A stretch of 64,000 nucleotides of DNA from Rubrivivax sp. SCN 71-131 (GCA_001724995.1 MEFD01000022.1:47629-111628), one strand, 5' to 3'; counted from the first letter of the stretch, positions 37,274 through 45,879 are shown. The notes: generated by a model not told the origin, from the letters alone. Program-made: numbers and translations.

Positions 37274-38134
37274 TCACTCCGCGAACGCGCAGCGCATCTC
37301 CACGAGCTGCCCGCGCCAGTAGGGCTTGCCGCCCTCGGGCAGCAGCCAGGCGACTTCGCCGCGGGTGGGCACACGCATGCCGCAGCGTGTCTCGTAGGCC
37401 TGCCAGCGGCCTTCCCAGGGCGTGGGCACGAGCTGGCCGCGCAGGCTGCGGCCGCGGGCGGCGGCGCGCACCGACTCGACCATGCCGTCGGCGCCGAAGA
37501 CGAAGACGAGGCTGACCTCGTGCGGCCCGTCGACGAGCGTGGCGCGTGCCGAGCCTTCGTCGATCGCCAGCCAGCGCACGCCCTGGCTCGGCAGCAGCGC
37601 GGTCGGGTACCAGGGCGACTCGGCAAGGAAGCGCATCAGCTCGTCGCGCGCGAAGTCGCCGCCCGAGCGCTGCTCGGCAAGCGAGACGAGGCCGGCGACG
37701 GACGGATGCAGCACGCCTTCGCCGGCGATGTAGGCGTCGTGCACGTGCACCGCAAGCCCCGGCACCACGGGCATGAGCGCATCCCAGACGAAGCCGGGGC
37801 GGCGCATCTGCACGCGCTGGCGCGATTCGAACGGAAGCCAGCGCTGGCCTTCCTCGCGGATGTCGAAACGGCCCTTGTGCACGAGGTCGATCGTCGCCAC
37901 CATGGCAGCCTCCGCCGGCAGCGCGGCGCGCAGGTAGCGCTGCACCGGCGGCGGCAGGGCGTCGAGTTCGCCTTGCTGCAGGCGCGCGGGCGCTGGGCCC
38001 TGACGGCTCGCTTCGAGCTGCAGGCGCAGCTCCTGCGTCGCGCGCTGCCAGCGGCGCTCCCCGTAGGCGTGCAGCGCAAGCGCGGCACCCGCCAGCGCCA
38101 GCACGCCGACGCCGATCCAGCTCCAGGTTCCCAT
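37274..38134 (-). CDS. Conserved hypothetical protein, DUF6544/DUF6920-like
   Basis: The product is 286 residues with one N-terminal membrane segment (WIGVGVLALAGAALALHAYG), then a soluble domain with LPPPVQRYLRAALP (~58-71), HKGRFDI, WLPFESRQRVQMRRPGFVWDA and an ESPWYPTALLPSQGVRW segment. These are the conserved blocks of a family of unknown function often annotated DUF6544. The ATG follows AGGAGG. It points away from dctM, and its start lies 115 nt from that gene. No role is assigned. Confidence 0.65.
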   Translation of the reverse strand: MGTWSWIGVGVLALAGAALALHAYGERRWQRATQELRLQLEASRQGPAPARLQQGELDALPPPVQRYLRAALPAEAAMVATIDLVHKGRFDIREEGQRWLPFESRQRVQMRRPGFVWDALMPVVPGLAVHVHDAYIAGEGVLHPSVAGLVSLAEQRSGGDFARDELMRFLAESPWYPTALLPSQGVRWLAIDEGSARATLVDGPHEVSLVFVFGADGMVESVRAAARGRSLRGQLVPTPWEGRWQAYETRCGMRVPTRGEVAWLLPEGGKPYWRGQLVEMRCAFAE

Positions 38135-38180
38135 CGCCGCCTCCTGCGCCTCCTGCGCCATCCCGCACCCCGGGCCAGAA

Positions 38181-38206
38181 CGGGCACGATCATCGGGCAC
38201 GATCAT
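38181..38206 (+). repeat. Perfect 13-bp tandem duplication upstream of dctM
   Basis: CGGGCACGATCAT occurs twice, back to back. The copies end 14 nt before a -10-like TAGAAT, so they fall across the -35 region of the dctM promoter. Each copy contains GATC and the near-palindromic ATGATCGTGC on the other strand. They could be tandem regulator sites or a simple duplication. Confidence 0.6.
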
Positions 38207-38219
38207 CGCGCCGCACTCC

Positions 38220-38225
38220 TAGAAT
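38220..38225 (+). promoter_or_regulatory. -10 element of a dctM promoter
   Basis: TAGAAT lies 24 nt before the dctM ATG. No good -35 is present, and the 13-bp repeats occupy its place, which would fit an activator-dependent promoter. Confidence 0.35.
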
Positions 38226-38249
38226 CCGCCGCCACTTCCCCCGGCCGCC

Positions 38250-39548
38250 ATGATCGCCACCCTGCTCTTTGCCAGCTTCATCGTGCTGATGCTGCTGGGC
38301 GTGCCGATCGGCGTGGCGCTGGGCGTGGCGGGCGCGGCGGCGATCGGGCTGGCCAATACGGACACGCAGTGGTTCGGCCTGCTCGCCGTGCCGCAGAACT
38401 TCTACGCGGGCCTGGGCAAGTATCCGCTGCTGGCGGTGCCGATGTTCGTGCTGGTGGGCTCGATCTTCGACCGCTCGGGCGTGGCCTCGCGGCTGGTCAA
38501 CTTCGCCACCGCGCTGGTCGGCCGCGGGCCGGGCATGCTGCCCTTGATTGCGATCGCGGTGGCCATGTTCATGGGCGGCATCTCGGGCTCGGGCCCGGCC
38601 ACCGCGGCGGCCGTGGGCGGCGTGATGATCGCGGCGATGAGTCGCGCAGGCTATCCCGGCGCCTATTCGGCGAGCGTCGTCGGCGCCGCCGCGGCCACCG
38701 ACATCCTGATCCCGCCCTCGATCGCCTTCATCGTCTACTCGGTGCTCGTGCCCGGCGCCTCGGTGCCGGCGCTCTTTGCCGCCGGCCTCGTCCCCGGCGT
38801 GCTCGTCGGCGTGGCGCTGATCGTGCCCGCGGTGTGGCTGGCGCGCCGCCACGGCATGGGGCAGTTGGAAGCAGCGCTGCCGCGGCCGCCGCTCGTGAAG
38901 AGCTTCGTCGAGTCGATCTGGGGGCTGCTGGCGCCGGTGGTGATCCTCGGCGGCATGCGCATGGGCTGGTTCACGCCCACCGAGGCCGCGGTGGTGGCGG
39001 TGTTCTACGGGCTCTTCGTGGGCGTGGTGGTCCATCGCACGATGGGCTGGCGCGACGTCGTCGAGTCGCTGCGCGAATCGGGCGAGCTCTCGGCGGTGAT
39101 CCTCGTCGTCGTGGCGCTCGCCGGCATCTTCGCGTATTCGCTCTCGACGCTGGGCGTCATCGACCCGATCACGCGGGCCCTCGTCGGCTCGGGCCTGGGC
39201 GAGTGGGGCGTGCTTGCGCTCGTCGTGCTGCTGCTCGTGGCCGCCGGCATGTTCCTCGACGGCATCTCGATCTTCCTCATCTTCGTGCCGCTGCTGTGGC
39301 CGCTCATGCAGCACTACCATTGGGACCCGGTGTGGTTCGGCGTGCTGCTCACGCTGATGGTCGCGATGGGCCAGTTCACGCCGCCGATGGCCGTCAACCT
39401 GATGGTCTCCTGCCGCATCGCCGGGGTCAGCATGGAGCACACGGTGCGCTGGGTGCTGCCGCTGGTACTGGCGATGGGCCTGGTGGTGCTGGCGGTGATC
39501 GTCTGGCCCGAACTGGCGCTGTGGCTGCCGCGGATGCTGGGTTTCTGA
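38250..39548 (+). CDS. dctM: TRAP transporter large permease subunit (DctM)
   Basis: The product is 432 residues with about twelve membrane segments. DctM signatures are GVPIGVALGVAGAAAIGL (~15-32), FVLVGSIFDRSGVASRLV, MGGISGSGPATAAAVG (~110-125), AATDILIPPSIAFI and MGQFTPPMAVNLMV near the C-terminus. It is the ion-coupled translocation subunit. The binding-protein gene follows 25 nt downstream, and the matching small permease gene is upstream beyond the inserted segment. Confidence 0.93.
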   Translation: MIATLLFASFIVLMLLGVPIGVALGVAGAAAIGLANTDTQWFGLLAVPQNFYAGLGKYPLLAVPMFVLVGSIFDRSGVASRLVNFATALVGRGPGMLPLIAIAVAMFMGGISGSGPATAAAVGGVMIAAMSRAGYPGAYSASVVGAAAATDILIPPSIAFIVYSVLVPGASVPALFAAGLVPGVLVGVALIVPAVWLARRHGMGQLEAALPRPPLVKSFVESIWGLLAPVVILGGMRMGWFTPTEAAVVAVFYGLFVGVVVHRTMGWRDVVESLRESGELSAVILVVVALAGIFAYSLSTLGVIDPITRALVGSGLGEWGVLALVVLLLVAAGMFLDGISIFLIFVPLLWPLMQHYHWDPVWFGVLLTLMVAMGQFTPPMAVNLMVSCRIAGVSMEHTVRWVLPLVLAMGLVVLAVIVWPELALWLPRMLGF

Positions 39549-39573
39549 AAACGAGTTTCGACACGACGAGGAG

Positions 39574-40620
39574 ATGACGATGAAGACGCGTTCCTTCCTG
39601 AAGCTCGCGCTGGCGGCCCTGGCTCTGGCGGCCACGGGCCTTGCGCCGACGCAGGCGCAGGTGCCGGCGAACTACAAGCCCGAGTACAAGATGAGCCTCG
39701 TCGTCGGCACCGCCTTCCCCTGGGGCAAGGGCGGCGAGATCTGGGCCAGCCGGGTCAAGGAGCGCACGCAGGGCCGCATCAACATCAAGCTCTACCCGGG
39801 TGTGGCGCTGGTGCAGGGCGACCAGACGCGCGAGTTCACCGCGATCCGCCAGGGCGTGATCGACCTGGCGATCGGCTCGACCATCAACTGGTCGCCGCAG
39901 ATCAAGGAGCTCAACCTCTTCTCGATGCCCTTCCTGATGCCCGACTACAAGGCCCTCGACGCGCTCACGCACGGCGAGGTCGGCAAGCGCATCTTCCAGG
40001 TCGTCGACAAGGCCGGCGCGCTGCCGCTGGCCTGGGGCGAGAACGGCTACCGCGAGCTCACCAACAGCAAGCACGCGGTGAAGTCGCCCGCCGACCTGAA
40101 GGGCCTGAAGATCCGCATCGTCGGCTCGCCGCTGTTCATCGACACCTTCACGGCACTCGGCGCCAACCCGACGCAGATGAGCTGGGCCGACGCGCAGCCG
40201 GCCTTCGCCAGCGGCGCCGTCGACGGGCAGGAGAACCCGATGTCGATCTTCACCGCGGCCAAGCTGTACAACGTCGGTCAGAAGTTCGTGACGATGTGGG
40301 GCTACGTCGCCGACCCGCTGATCTTCGTCGTCAACAAGGAGGTCTGGGCGAGCTGGACGCCCGAGGACCAGGCGATCGTGCGTCAGGCCGCGATCGACGC
40401 CGGCAAGGAGGAGGTGGCGATCGCGCGCAAGGGCCTGGCCGAAGCCGACAAGCCGCTGCTGAAGGAAATCGCGGGGCTTGGCGTCACGATCACCCAGCTC
40501 ACCCCCGCCGAGCGCGAAGCCTTCGTGAAGGCCACGCGCCCGGTCTACGACAAGTGGAAGGAGCGCATCGGCGCCGACCTCGTCGACGCCGCCGAGAAGG
40601 CGGTCGCGGGCAGCCGCTGA
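39574..40620 (+). CDS. dctP: TRAP transporter periplasmic substrate-binding protein (DctP)
   Basis: The product is 348 residues with a Sec signal peptide ([20 protein letters not shown], cleavage near AQA|QVP). The mature protein has the DctP fold: FPWGKGGEIWASRVKERTQG, GVIDLAIGS and the substrate-carboxylate arginine region LKGLKIRIVGSPLFIDTFTALGANP, then VDGQENPMSI. Such proteins usually bind organic acids such as dicarboxylates, sialic acid or aromatic acids; the ligand is not evident. GAGGAG precedes the ATG. It forms an operon with dctM. Confidence 0.92.
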   Translation: MTMKTRSFLKLALAALALAATGLAPTQAQVPANYKPEYKMSLVVGTAFPWGKGGEIWASRVKERTQGRINIKLYPGVALVQGDQTREFTAIRQGVIDLAIGSTINWSPQIKELNLFSMPFLMPDYKALDALTHGEVGKRIFQVVDKAGALPLAWGENGYRELTNSKHAVKSPADLKGLKIRIVGSPLFIDTFTALGANPTQMSWADAQPAFASGAVDGQENPMSIFTAAKLYNVGQKFVTMWGYVADPLIFVVNKEVWASWTPEDQAIVRQAAIDAGKEEVAIARKGLAEADKPLLKEIAGLGVTITQLTPAEREAFVKATRPVYDKWKERIGADLVDAAEKAVAGSR

Positions 40621-40712
40621 GAGCGCGCAGGCGGCAGGCGTCGGAATCGACAGCGCACATCCACTCGCTTTTCCGCCGTGAGAGGCAATGGGCAGTGTCT
40701 TCGCGAGCGCGC

Positions 40713-40740
40713 TTGACAGTATGCATATCTCATGCATACT
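40713..40740 (+). promoter_or_regulatory. Promoter and palindromic operator of brnTA
   Basis: TTGACA (40713-40718) is a consensus -35; CATACT 16 nt later can serve as -10. AGTATGCAT and ATGCATACT form a perfect 9-bp inverted repeat with a 5-nt centre (40718-40740). The palindrome covers the spacer, the -10 and the brnT start codon. It is the likely site for BrnA autorepression. Confidence 0.6.
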
Positions 40741-41013
40741 CGACGCGAGGAGATCGAGTTCGATCCAGCCAAGGCTCGCGCCAACCTTGCCAAGCACAAG
40801 GTCAGCTTCGCGCATGCAGAGCAAGTGCTGCGTGATCCAAACGCCGTCACCATGGAAGACCCCGACGCCCAGGATGAGCTGCGCTTCGTGACCTTGGGCA
40901 TGGATTCTCTCGGTCGCATCCTGGTCGTGGTTCACACGCCGCGCGGCGACCGCGTCAGGTTGATCTCGGCACGCAAGGCCAGTCGCGGCGAAGCAGGGCA
41001 ATACCATGCGTAA
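40732..41013 (+). CDS. brnT: BrnT-family ribonuclease toxin
   Basis: The product is 93 residues. The BrnT pattern is clear: IEFDPAKARANLAKHKVSFA (~8-27), AEQVLRDPNAV, RFVTLGMDSLGRILVVVHTP and VRLISARKASRGEAGQY. It is a RelE-fold mRNA interferase held in check by BrnA. The first ATG lies inside the operator palindrome and the presumed -10, so a leaderless transcript or an upstream promoter must be assumed; no later start codon fits. It overlaps brnA by 8 nt. Confidence 0.85.
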   Translation: MHTRREEIEFDPAKARANLAKHKVSFAHAEQVLRDPNAVTMEDPDAQDELRFVTLGMDSLGRILVVVHTPRGDRVRLISARKASRGEAGQYHA

Positions 41014-41278
41014 GCAGTACGATTTTTCAGCGGGCAAGAGGGGCGCTGTCATTGCGTCGCCGGGCAAGACCCGCATCACGATCATGCTTGACGATGACGT
41101 CATCGAGCACTTCCGCGCCAAGGCGGAGGCGCAAGGCATTGGCTATCAAACCATGATCAATGCCGTGCTGCGCAGTGCCCTGCAGGAGACTCGCGGCAAG
41201 GGCAAGGCAAACGAGGATCGGCCCCTGACCGTCGCCGTCTTGCGCAAGGTACTCCGCGAAGAGCTGCATGCAAGCTAG
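41006..41278 (+). CDS. brnA: BrnA-family antitoxin
   Basis: The product is 90 residues. The ribbon-helix-helix DNA-binding part is TRITIMLDDDVIEHFRAKAE (~22-41), then GYQTMINAVLRSAL; this is the characteristic BrnA sequence. It neutralises BrnT and represses the operon, probably through the perfect palindrome at the brnT start. The final ~20 residues (LTVAVLRKVLREELHAS) are helical and may contact the toxin. Confidence 0.85.
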   Translation: MRKQYDFSAGKRGAVIASPGKTRITIMLDDDVIEHFRAKAEAQGIGYQTMINAVLRSALQETRGKGKANEDRPLTVAVLRKVLREELHAS

Positions 41279-41413
41279 CGCGCGCCTGCCAGCTTCGGCA
41301 CCGCCCCGACACATGCCGTTGCACATCCGCCCGTCCGCTCACCAAAGCGCGCTCGGGTGAGCGGGGCCGGCGGCCGAAATCACCGGCGTCGTCCCCTCGT
41401 CCTGGAGCCCGCC

Positions 41414-42697
41414 GTGAACGCACCCGTCCCCGTCGCCCCGAACGCCGCCGCCTTCGGCACGGCCAACCCGCACGCGCTGGCGACCATCCTCGAGGCCAGC
41501 CAGACGAAGCGCATCATCGCCAGCCGCGACATCTTCGACCTGCAGGGCATCAAGCTGTGGGCGCGCGACCAGCCGGTGTCCGCGGCGCTGCAGCGCAAGC
41601 TGATGGACCGCCAGCTGCGCAATCCGCTCGAGACCTGTCTCATGGCCAAGGACGGCGTCACGGTGCAGACGCTGACCGACGCGATGTGGCAGCTGCTGGG
41701 CTCGAGTTCGCCGCTGACGCCGCTGCTGCGCCCCTGCGCGCCGCGGCTGATGCAGGAGGTGACGCAGTTGCCGCTGCACCCGGTGGCGCAGCTGTTGCTG
41801 ACCGCCGGCCAGGCCTCGCGCCCGTCCTCCTTCGAGCACGCGGTGCAGGCCATGGCGCTGGCGGGCGCCCTCATGATCGAGCATGGCGGCGGCACCGCCG
41901 ACATCCGCGTGGCGATGCTCGGCGGCCTGCTGCACGACCTCGGCGAGATGTACATCGACCCGCGCTTCGGCGAGGCCGATGCCGACCGCACGCTGGACTT
42001 CGTCAGCTACCAGCAGCTCGTCGTGCATCCGCACGTCGGCAAGCTACTGCTGTCGCAGCTCACCAACTATCCCGCGGCACTCGCGCGCGCGGTCGGCGAG
42101 CACCATGAGCGACTGGACGGCTCGGGCTATCCGCTGGCGGCCACGCAGGAGGAACTTTCACCCCTGGGCCGGCTGCTTGCCGTGGTCGAGACGACGCTGG
42201 CCGTCGTGCGCGGCGAGCAACCCAGCCTGGCGCGCGCCAGCGTCGCGCTGCGCGTGGTGCCCGGCGAGTTCGACCTCGGCTGGACCGGACGCATCGCCAG
42301 CGCCGCGCGTCACGAGCCGCCGCTGCCGGACGGCCATGAACCCGAGACGCTCAAGCTGCGCCTGGCGCGGCTGGACGGCGGCCTGCTGGCCGCCCAGACC
42401 TGCGCCGAAGCGCTGCGCGGCAGCGCCGAGAGCGCGTCGCTGAAGGCGGCGCTGGCGCTGGCCTTGCACCTGCTGACGCGACTGCGCACGGGCTGGACCG
42501 CCAGCGGCCTGTGGTGCACCGACAGCATTGCCGGCGCCGACGTGCCCGAACTCGATGCCGTCGAGCGCGAACTGTCGTCGCGGCTGCAGGCCATCGGGCG
42601 CGCCACGCGGCTGCGCGCGGGTGATCTCGCCGATGCCGAGGCCAAGCGCCTGGCCCTGCTCGGCGACTCGCTGCGCTCGGCCACGCTCGCGGGCTGA
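41414..42697 (+). CDS. HD-GYP domain protein, probable c-di-GMP phosphodiesterase
   Basis: The product is 427 residues. The HD-GYP core is complete: HD at 164-165 (GLLHDLGEMY), HPHVG (205-209) and HHERLDGSGYP (220-230), with a following PLGRLLAVVETTLAV helix. These proteins hydrolyse cyclic di-GMP using a bi-metal centre. The N-terminal ~130 residues match no sensory domain I know, and the C-terminal ~140 residues are helical. The GTG start was chosen for GGAG six bases upstream; an open frame continues 19 codons further upstream. It is an orphan gene. Confidence 0.82.
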   Translation: MNAPVPVAPNAAAFGTANPHALATILEASQTKRIIASRDIFDLQGIKLWARDQPVSAALQRKLMDRQLRNPLETCLMAKDGVTVQTLTDAMWQLLGSSSPLTPLLRPCAPRLMQEVTQLPLHPVAQLLLTAGQASRPSSFEHAVQAMALAGALMIEHGGGTADIRVAMLGGLLHDLGEMYIDPRFGEADADRTLDFVSYQQLVVHPHVGKLLLSQLTNYPAALARAVGEHHERLDGSGYPLAATQEELSPLGRLLAVVETTLAVVRGEQPSLARASVALRVVPGEFDLGWTGRIASAARHEPPLPDGHEPETLKLRLARLDGGLLAAQTCAEALRGSAESASLKAALALALHLLTRLRTGWTASGLWCTDSIAGADVPELDAVERELSSRLQAIGRATRLRAGDLADAEAKRLALLGDSLRSATLAG

Positions 42698-42744
42698 GCG
42701 CGGCGCGAGGGCGCGGTCCCGCGTGCGCCGGCGACAATCCGCCG

Positions 42745-43062
42745 GTGACGTACGGGGACCAGGATCCGCTGTGGCGGCTGCGGCACGCGCTGGCCGGGGT
42801 GGCGCTGGCACTGCTGGCGTCGGTGCTGCTGGCAGCACTCGCCGGCCGCGCGCTCGGCGACCTCTTCGGCGACAGCTACGGGCTGCGCCTTTCGATCTAC
42901 CTGGCGCTGCTGCTGTACGTGATCACCGGCGCGGTGCTGTTGTTCATGCGCGTGGCACAGCACGAGACGCGGCCGCTGTCGGCCGCACGCGCGCTGCGCT
43001 GGCTGGCCAGCCTCTGGCTTTGGCCGCTGCTGCTGCGGACCGGCGGCCCGGACCGCCGCTGA
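42745..43062 (+). CDS. Small two-to-three-segment membrane protein
   Basis: The product is 105 residues with hydrophobic stretches at ~16-36 (GVALALLASVLLAALAG) and ~49-68 (LSIYLALLLYVITGAVLLF), and a third shorter one near 87-98. The start is a GTG without a strong RBS. No family is recognised. It is convergent with the carbonic anhydrase gene. Confidence 0.45.
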   Translation: MTYGDQDPLWRLRHALAGVALALLASVLLAALAGRALGDLFGDSYGLRLSIYLALLLYVITGAVLLFMRVAQHETRPLSAARALRWLASLWLWPLLLRTGGPDRR

Positions 43063-43080
43063 AGGCGCAGCCCGCGCGCG

Positions 43081-44190
43081 CTACGGCGAGCGCTTGATCA
43101 GCCGGCCCGCGGCCGACTGCAGCGGCCGCGCGTTCATCGGGTACAGGTGCGTGAACACGTCGATCTGCGCCTGCGTCACGGAAAGCGGCTGGCGCATCAC
43201 CATCCACAGCACGTCCTCGCTGCACGGCGGCGAGGTGAGCGAGCCCATGTAGGTGGCGTAGCCGCGCTCGGCGGGCAGCAAGGCCGCCGGATCGAGCGGC
43301 CGGCTCGCGGGCTGTTCGACGCCCTTCTCCAGCGGCAGGTCGTTCCACACCCGCTGCACCATCTCCTGCGGCTCGTCGCCGCGCTGCAGCAGCAGCGCCA
43401 GCACGGCCAGCCGCCCCTGCGCGTCCTCGTGCACGAGGTGCAGGCTCATGTCGAAGCCGCGGCCCTCGATGCGTTCCTCGGCCGGATGGTGGAAATGCAG
43501 CTGCCGCAGCTCGAAGCGGCGAGCGCCGACCTCGATCGTGTTGCCCGGCGCGATGCGCGCCAGGATCGTGTGGCCATCGTCGAACACCGCGAAGGCGCTC
43601 GGTCGATAGTCGAAGCGGATCGGTTCCAGGTCGACGGCGACGCCGCCGCGGATGTCGATCGGACTCTGGCGCCGACCCTTGGCGCAGAGCGCGAAGGCCG
43701 GATCGAGCTCGGCCCAGAACGCCGGTCCGCTCTCGCCGCCGTAGCTCCAGGGCCCACGCCGCGGCGGCGGCGCGACCGCGCGCAAGGGGGCTTGCGCCGC
43801 GAGCACCGCCGGCTTGCGCACGGGCGGCACGGCCGGCGTGGCCACGCCTGCCGGCGCCGCCTCGGGACGCGTCGTCAGGCGCACCAGGCCCGGCTGGGCG
43901 CCCGGCGCGGGCGACGTGGCGCCGAGCTTCTCCGCCAGCCGCTGCCGCAGGCGATCGAGATCGGCGGCCTCGCCTGGCGGCGCCGCAGCCGGCGCCTGGC
44001 TCGTGGCGCGCGCTGCCGGCTCGGCCTTCGCGGCGGCGTCGCCGGCCGCGGCGGCAATCGCGTGCGGCCCATGCGCCAGCAGCAAGGCCAGCGCCAGCGG
44101 CACCGGCCGCAGCCGCTGCACGAGGCGATGCGGGGCACGAGCCGCGCGCGGGGAAGGCGCGGCACGCGATAGGCGCGGGCTTGCAGTCAT
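43081..44190 (-). CDS. Alpha-type carbonic anhydrase with long N-terminal extension
   Basis: The product is 369 residues. The catalytic domain starts at ~WSYGGESGPAFW (148). RRQSPIDI, the zinc histidines in QLHFHHP (232, 234) and HLVH (251), and GSLTSPPCSEDVLW are alpha-CA signatures. It hydrates CO2, presumably in the periplasm: a hydrophobic stretch (~30-49) preceded by arginines may be a signal peptide or anchor. Between it and the enzyme lies ~95 residues rich in Ala and Pro with a short charged helix (LDRLRQRLAEKLG), which is unusual, since most bacterial alpha-CAs have only a signal peptide there. Confidence 0.85.
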   Translation of the reverse strand: MTASPRLSRAAPSPRAARAPHRLVQRLRPVPLALALLLAHGPHAIAAAAGDAAAKAEPAARATSQAPAAAPPGEAADLDRLRQRLAEKLGATSPAPGAQPGLVRLTTRPEAAPAGVATPAVPPVRKPAVLAAQAPLRAVAPPPRRGPWSYGGESGPAFWAELDPAFALCAKGRRQSPIDIRGGVAVDLEPIRFDYRPSAFAVFDDGHTILARIAPGNTIEVGARRFELRQLHFHHPAEERIEGRGFDMSLHLVHEDAQGRLAVLALLLQRGDEPQEMVQRVWNDLPLEKGVEQPASRPLDPAALLPAERGYATYMGSLTSPPCSEDVLWMVMRQPLSVTQAQIDVFTHLYPMNARPLQSAAGRLIKRSP

Positions 44191-44304
44191 CGGTGGGTCT
44201 CCCCCGCGCTTATCGGCTGCCGGCCGTCGGGCCTTGAGGTCCGCGGCCGCGCTCGAGCAAGCACGCTGCCGCAGTCGTCCCCCGGACCCCGGCCGGGCGC
44301 GCGC

Positions 44305-45522
44305 TCAGTGCGACGGCGGGGCGAGCCGGTGCTTCACCCAGGACCAGCAGACCAGGCCCGAGAGGCCCAGCAGCAGCGAGGCCAGCGCCATCGCCAGCCC
44401 CGAGTGCATGACCAGCGGTGCCAGCGCCCCCGCGACGACGCCGTTGCTCACGCTGCTGAGCGAGGACTGCACCGAGGACACCATGCCGCGGCGCTCGGGC
44501 ACCAGGTCCAGCAGCAGCAAGGTCACCACCGGCGTCATCATCGACCAGCCGAAGGCGTAGATGGCCACCGGCAGGATCGAGGTCACCGGGTGCTTGGGCA
44601 GCCACAGGTTGATGGCCACGTTGACGATGCCGATGGCGATCATGATGACGTAGCCCCAGCGGATCTGCTGCCGCGGCGTGATGCGCCCGGCCAGCCGGCC
44701 CGAGGCCCAGGCGCCGCCCATGACGCCGCTGACCGTGCAGAGGAAGAACCAGAAGAACTGCGTCGGCGCCAGCTCCAGGTGGCCGCCGAGGAAGGCCGGC
44801 GCGCTGAGCACGTAGAGGAACATGCCGTTGAACGGGATGCCGCTGGCCACCACCAGCGCGAGGAGGCGTCCGCTCGAGACCATGCGCGCGTAGCCGTGCA
44901 GCAGCGGCAGCGGCGCGAAGCGCTGCCGCGCATGCGGCGCCAGCGTCTCGGGCAGCATGCGCCAGTTGATGAGGCCGATCACCGCGCCAAGCACCACGAG
45001 CAGCCAGAAGATGGCCTGCCAGCCCAGCGTGTCGAAGAGGATGCCGCCCACCAGCGGCGCCAGCGCCGGCGCGATGCCGAACCAGATCGTCACCTGCGAC
45101 AGCACGCGCTGCGCCTCCACCGGCGCGAAGAGGTCGCGCACGATGACGCGCGCCACCACCATGCCGGCGCCGGCCGACAGCCCCTGCACGCCGCGCCAGA
45201 AGACGAGCGCGCCGATCGATTCGGCCATGGCGCAGCCCGCCGAGGCCAGCGTGAACACCGCGATCCCGGTCAGCACCACCGGGCGGCGGCCGAAGCTGTC
45301 GGCCAGCGCGCCGTGGAAGAGGTTCATCGCCGCGAAGCCGAACAGGTAGACCGAGAGCGTCTGCTGCATCTGCACCGGCGTGGCGTGCAGCGAGGCGGCA
45401 ATGCCGTCGAAGGCCGGCAGGAAGGTGTCGATGGCGAACGGCCCGAGCATGCTCAGGCCGGCCAGCAGCAGCGGCAGCGCCCAGCGCGGCCCGCGCCAGA
45501 CTTGGGCAGGTCCGGGATTCAA
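44305..45522 (-). CDS. MFS multidrug efflux transporter, Bcr/CflA family
   Basis: The product is ~405 residues with twelve membrane segments. Bcr/CflA signatures are GPFAIDTFLPAFDGIAASL (first segment), GALADSFGRRPVVLTG (loop 2-3) and QGLSAGAGMVVARVIVRDLF (segment 4). LLGLINWRMLPETL-like text marks the central loop. It exports drugs or small metabolites using protons. The best start is a TTG 15 nt after the 3' end of rnpB; no in-frame ATG precedes the first membrane segment. The RNA gene directly upstream on the same strand suggests possible read-through from the rnpB promoter. Confidence 0.85.
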   Translation of the reverse strand: MNPGPAQVWRGPRWALPLLLAGLSMLGPFAIDTFLPAFDGIAASLHATPVQMQQTLSVYLFGFAAMNLFHGALADSFGRRPVVLTGIAVFTLASAGCAMAESIGALVFWRGVQGLSAGAGMVVARVIVRDLFAPVEAQRVLSQVTIWFGIAPALAPLVGGILFDTLGWQAIFWLLVVLGAVIGLINWRMLPETLAPHARQRFAPLPLLHGYARMVSSGRLLALVVASGIPFNGMFLYVLSAPAFLGGHLELAPTQFFWFFLCTVSGVMGGAWASGRLAGRITPRQQIRWGYVIMIAIGIVNVAINLWLPKHPVTSILPVAIYAFGWSMMTPVVTLLLLDLVPERRGMVSSVQSSLSSVSNGVVAGALAPLVMHSGLAMALASLLLGLSGLVCWSWVKHRLAPPSH

Positions 45523-45536
45523 GACGAGATGAACAA

Positions 45537-45874
45537 GGTGAAGTCGGCCGATAGGCCGGATTCTGTGTGGCGGCCTCTCCCGAAGCAGAGCCCGCCATGA
45601 CCGCCATTCCTCTGGGCCGGGTGTCGCCACCGCGGCTCGGTGCCACCTACCCGCACACTCCGCGGGCCGCGTCGTCGTGTGCCTACTTGGTGTTGCTGCG
45701 CGCAGAGATTGCCCGTTGCACCCCGCTCGGGTTGCCCCAAGCGGACTCGTCTCTGTTGCTCTGATCCTCACCTCGCGGTGGAGAGCCGTTAGCTCCTGCG
45801 CTGCCCTGTGCAGTCCGGACCTTCCTCCAGCACGCCCTTTCGGGACCTGTGCCAGCGGCGGTCTGGCCGACTTC
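45537..45874 (-). ncRNA. rnpB: RNase P RNA (class A)
   Basis: About 338 nt read on the minus strand. The 5' end GAAGTCGGCCAGACCGCC pairs with the 3' end GGCCGACTTC to close P1. Conserved core parts are GGAGGAAGGTCCGGACT (P4 5' strand, CR-I), GAGGTGAGGATCAGAGCAAC (middle), the GGTAGGTGGC region and ACAGAATCCGGCCTAT (CR-V and P4 3' strand). It is the catalytic RNA that matures tRNA 5' ends. The ends were set from P1 pairing, so each may be off by a few bases. A GATAAT element lies 9 nt before the 5' end. Confidence 0.93.
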
Positions 45875-45879
45875 ACGGA

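Noticed and set aside
38181..38206. CRISPR or phage attachment site at the 13-bp tandem repeat
   Set aside because: There are only two directly abutting copies with no spacers, and no matching copy was noticed at the other end of the island.
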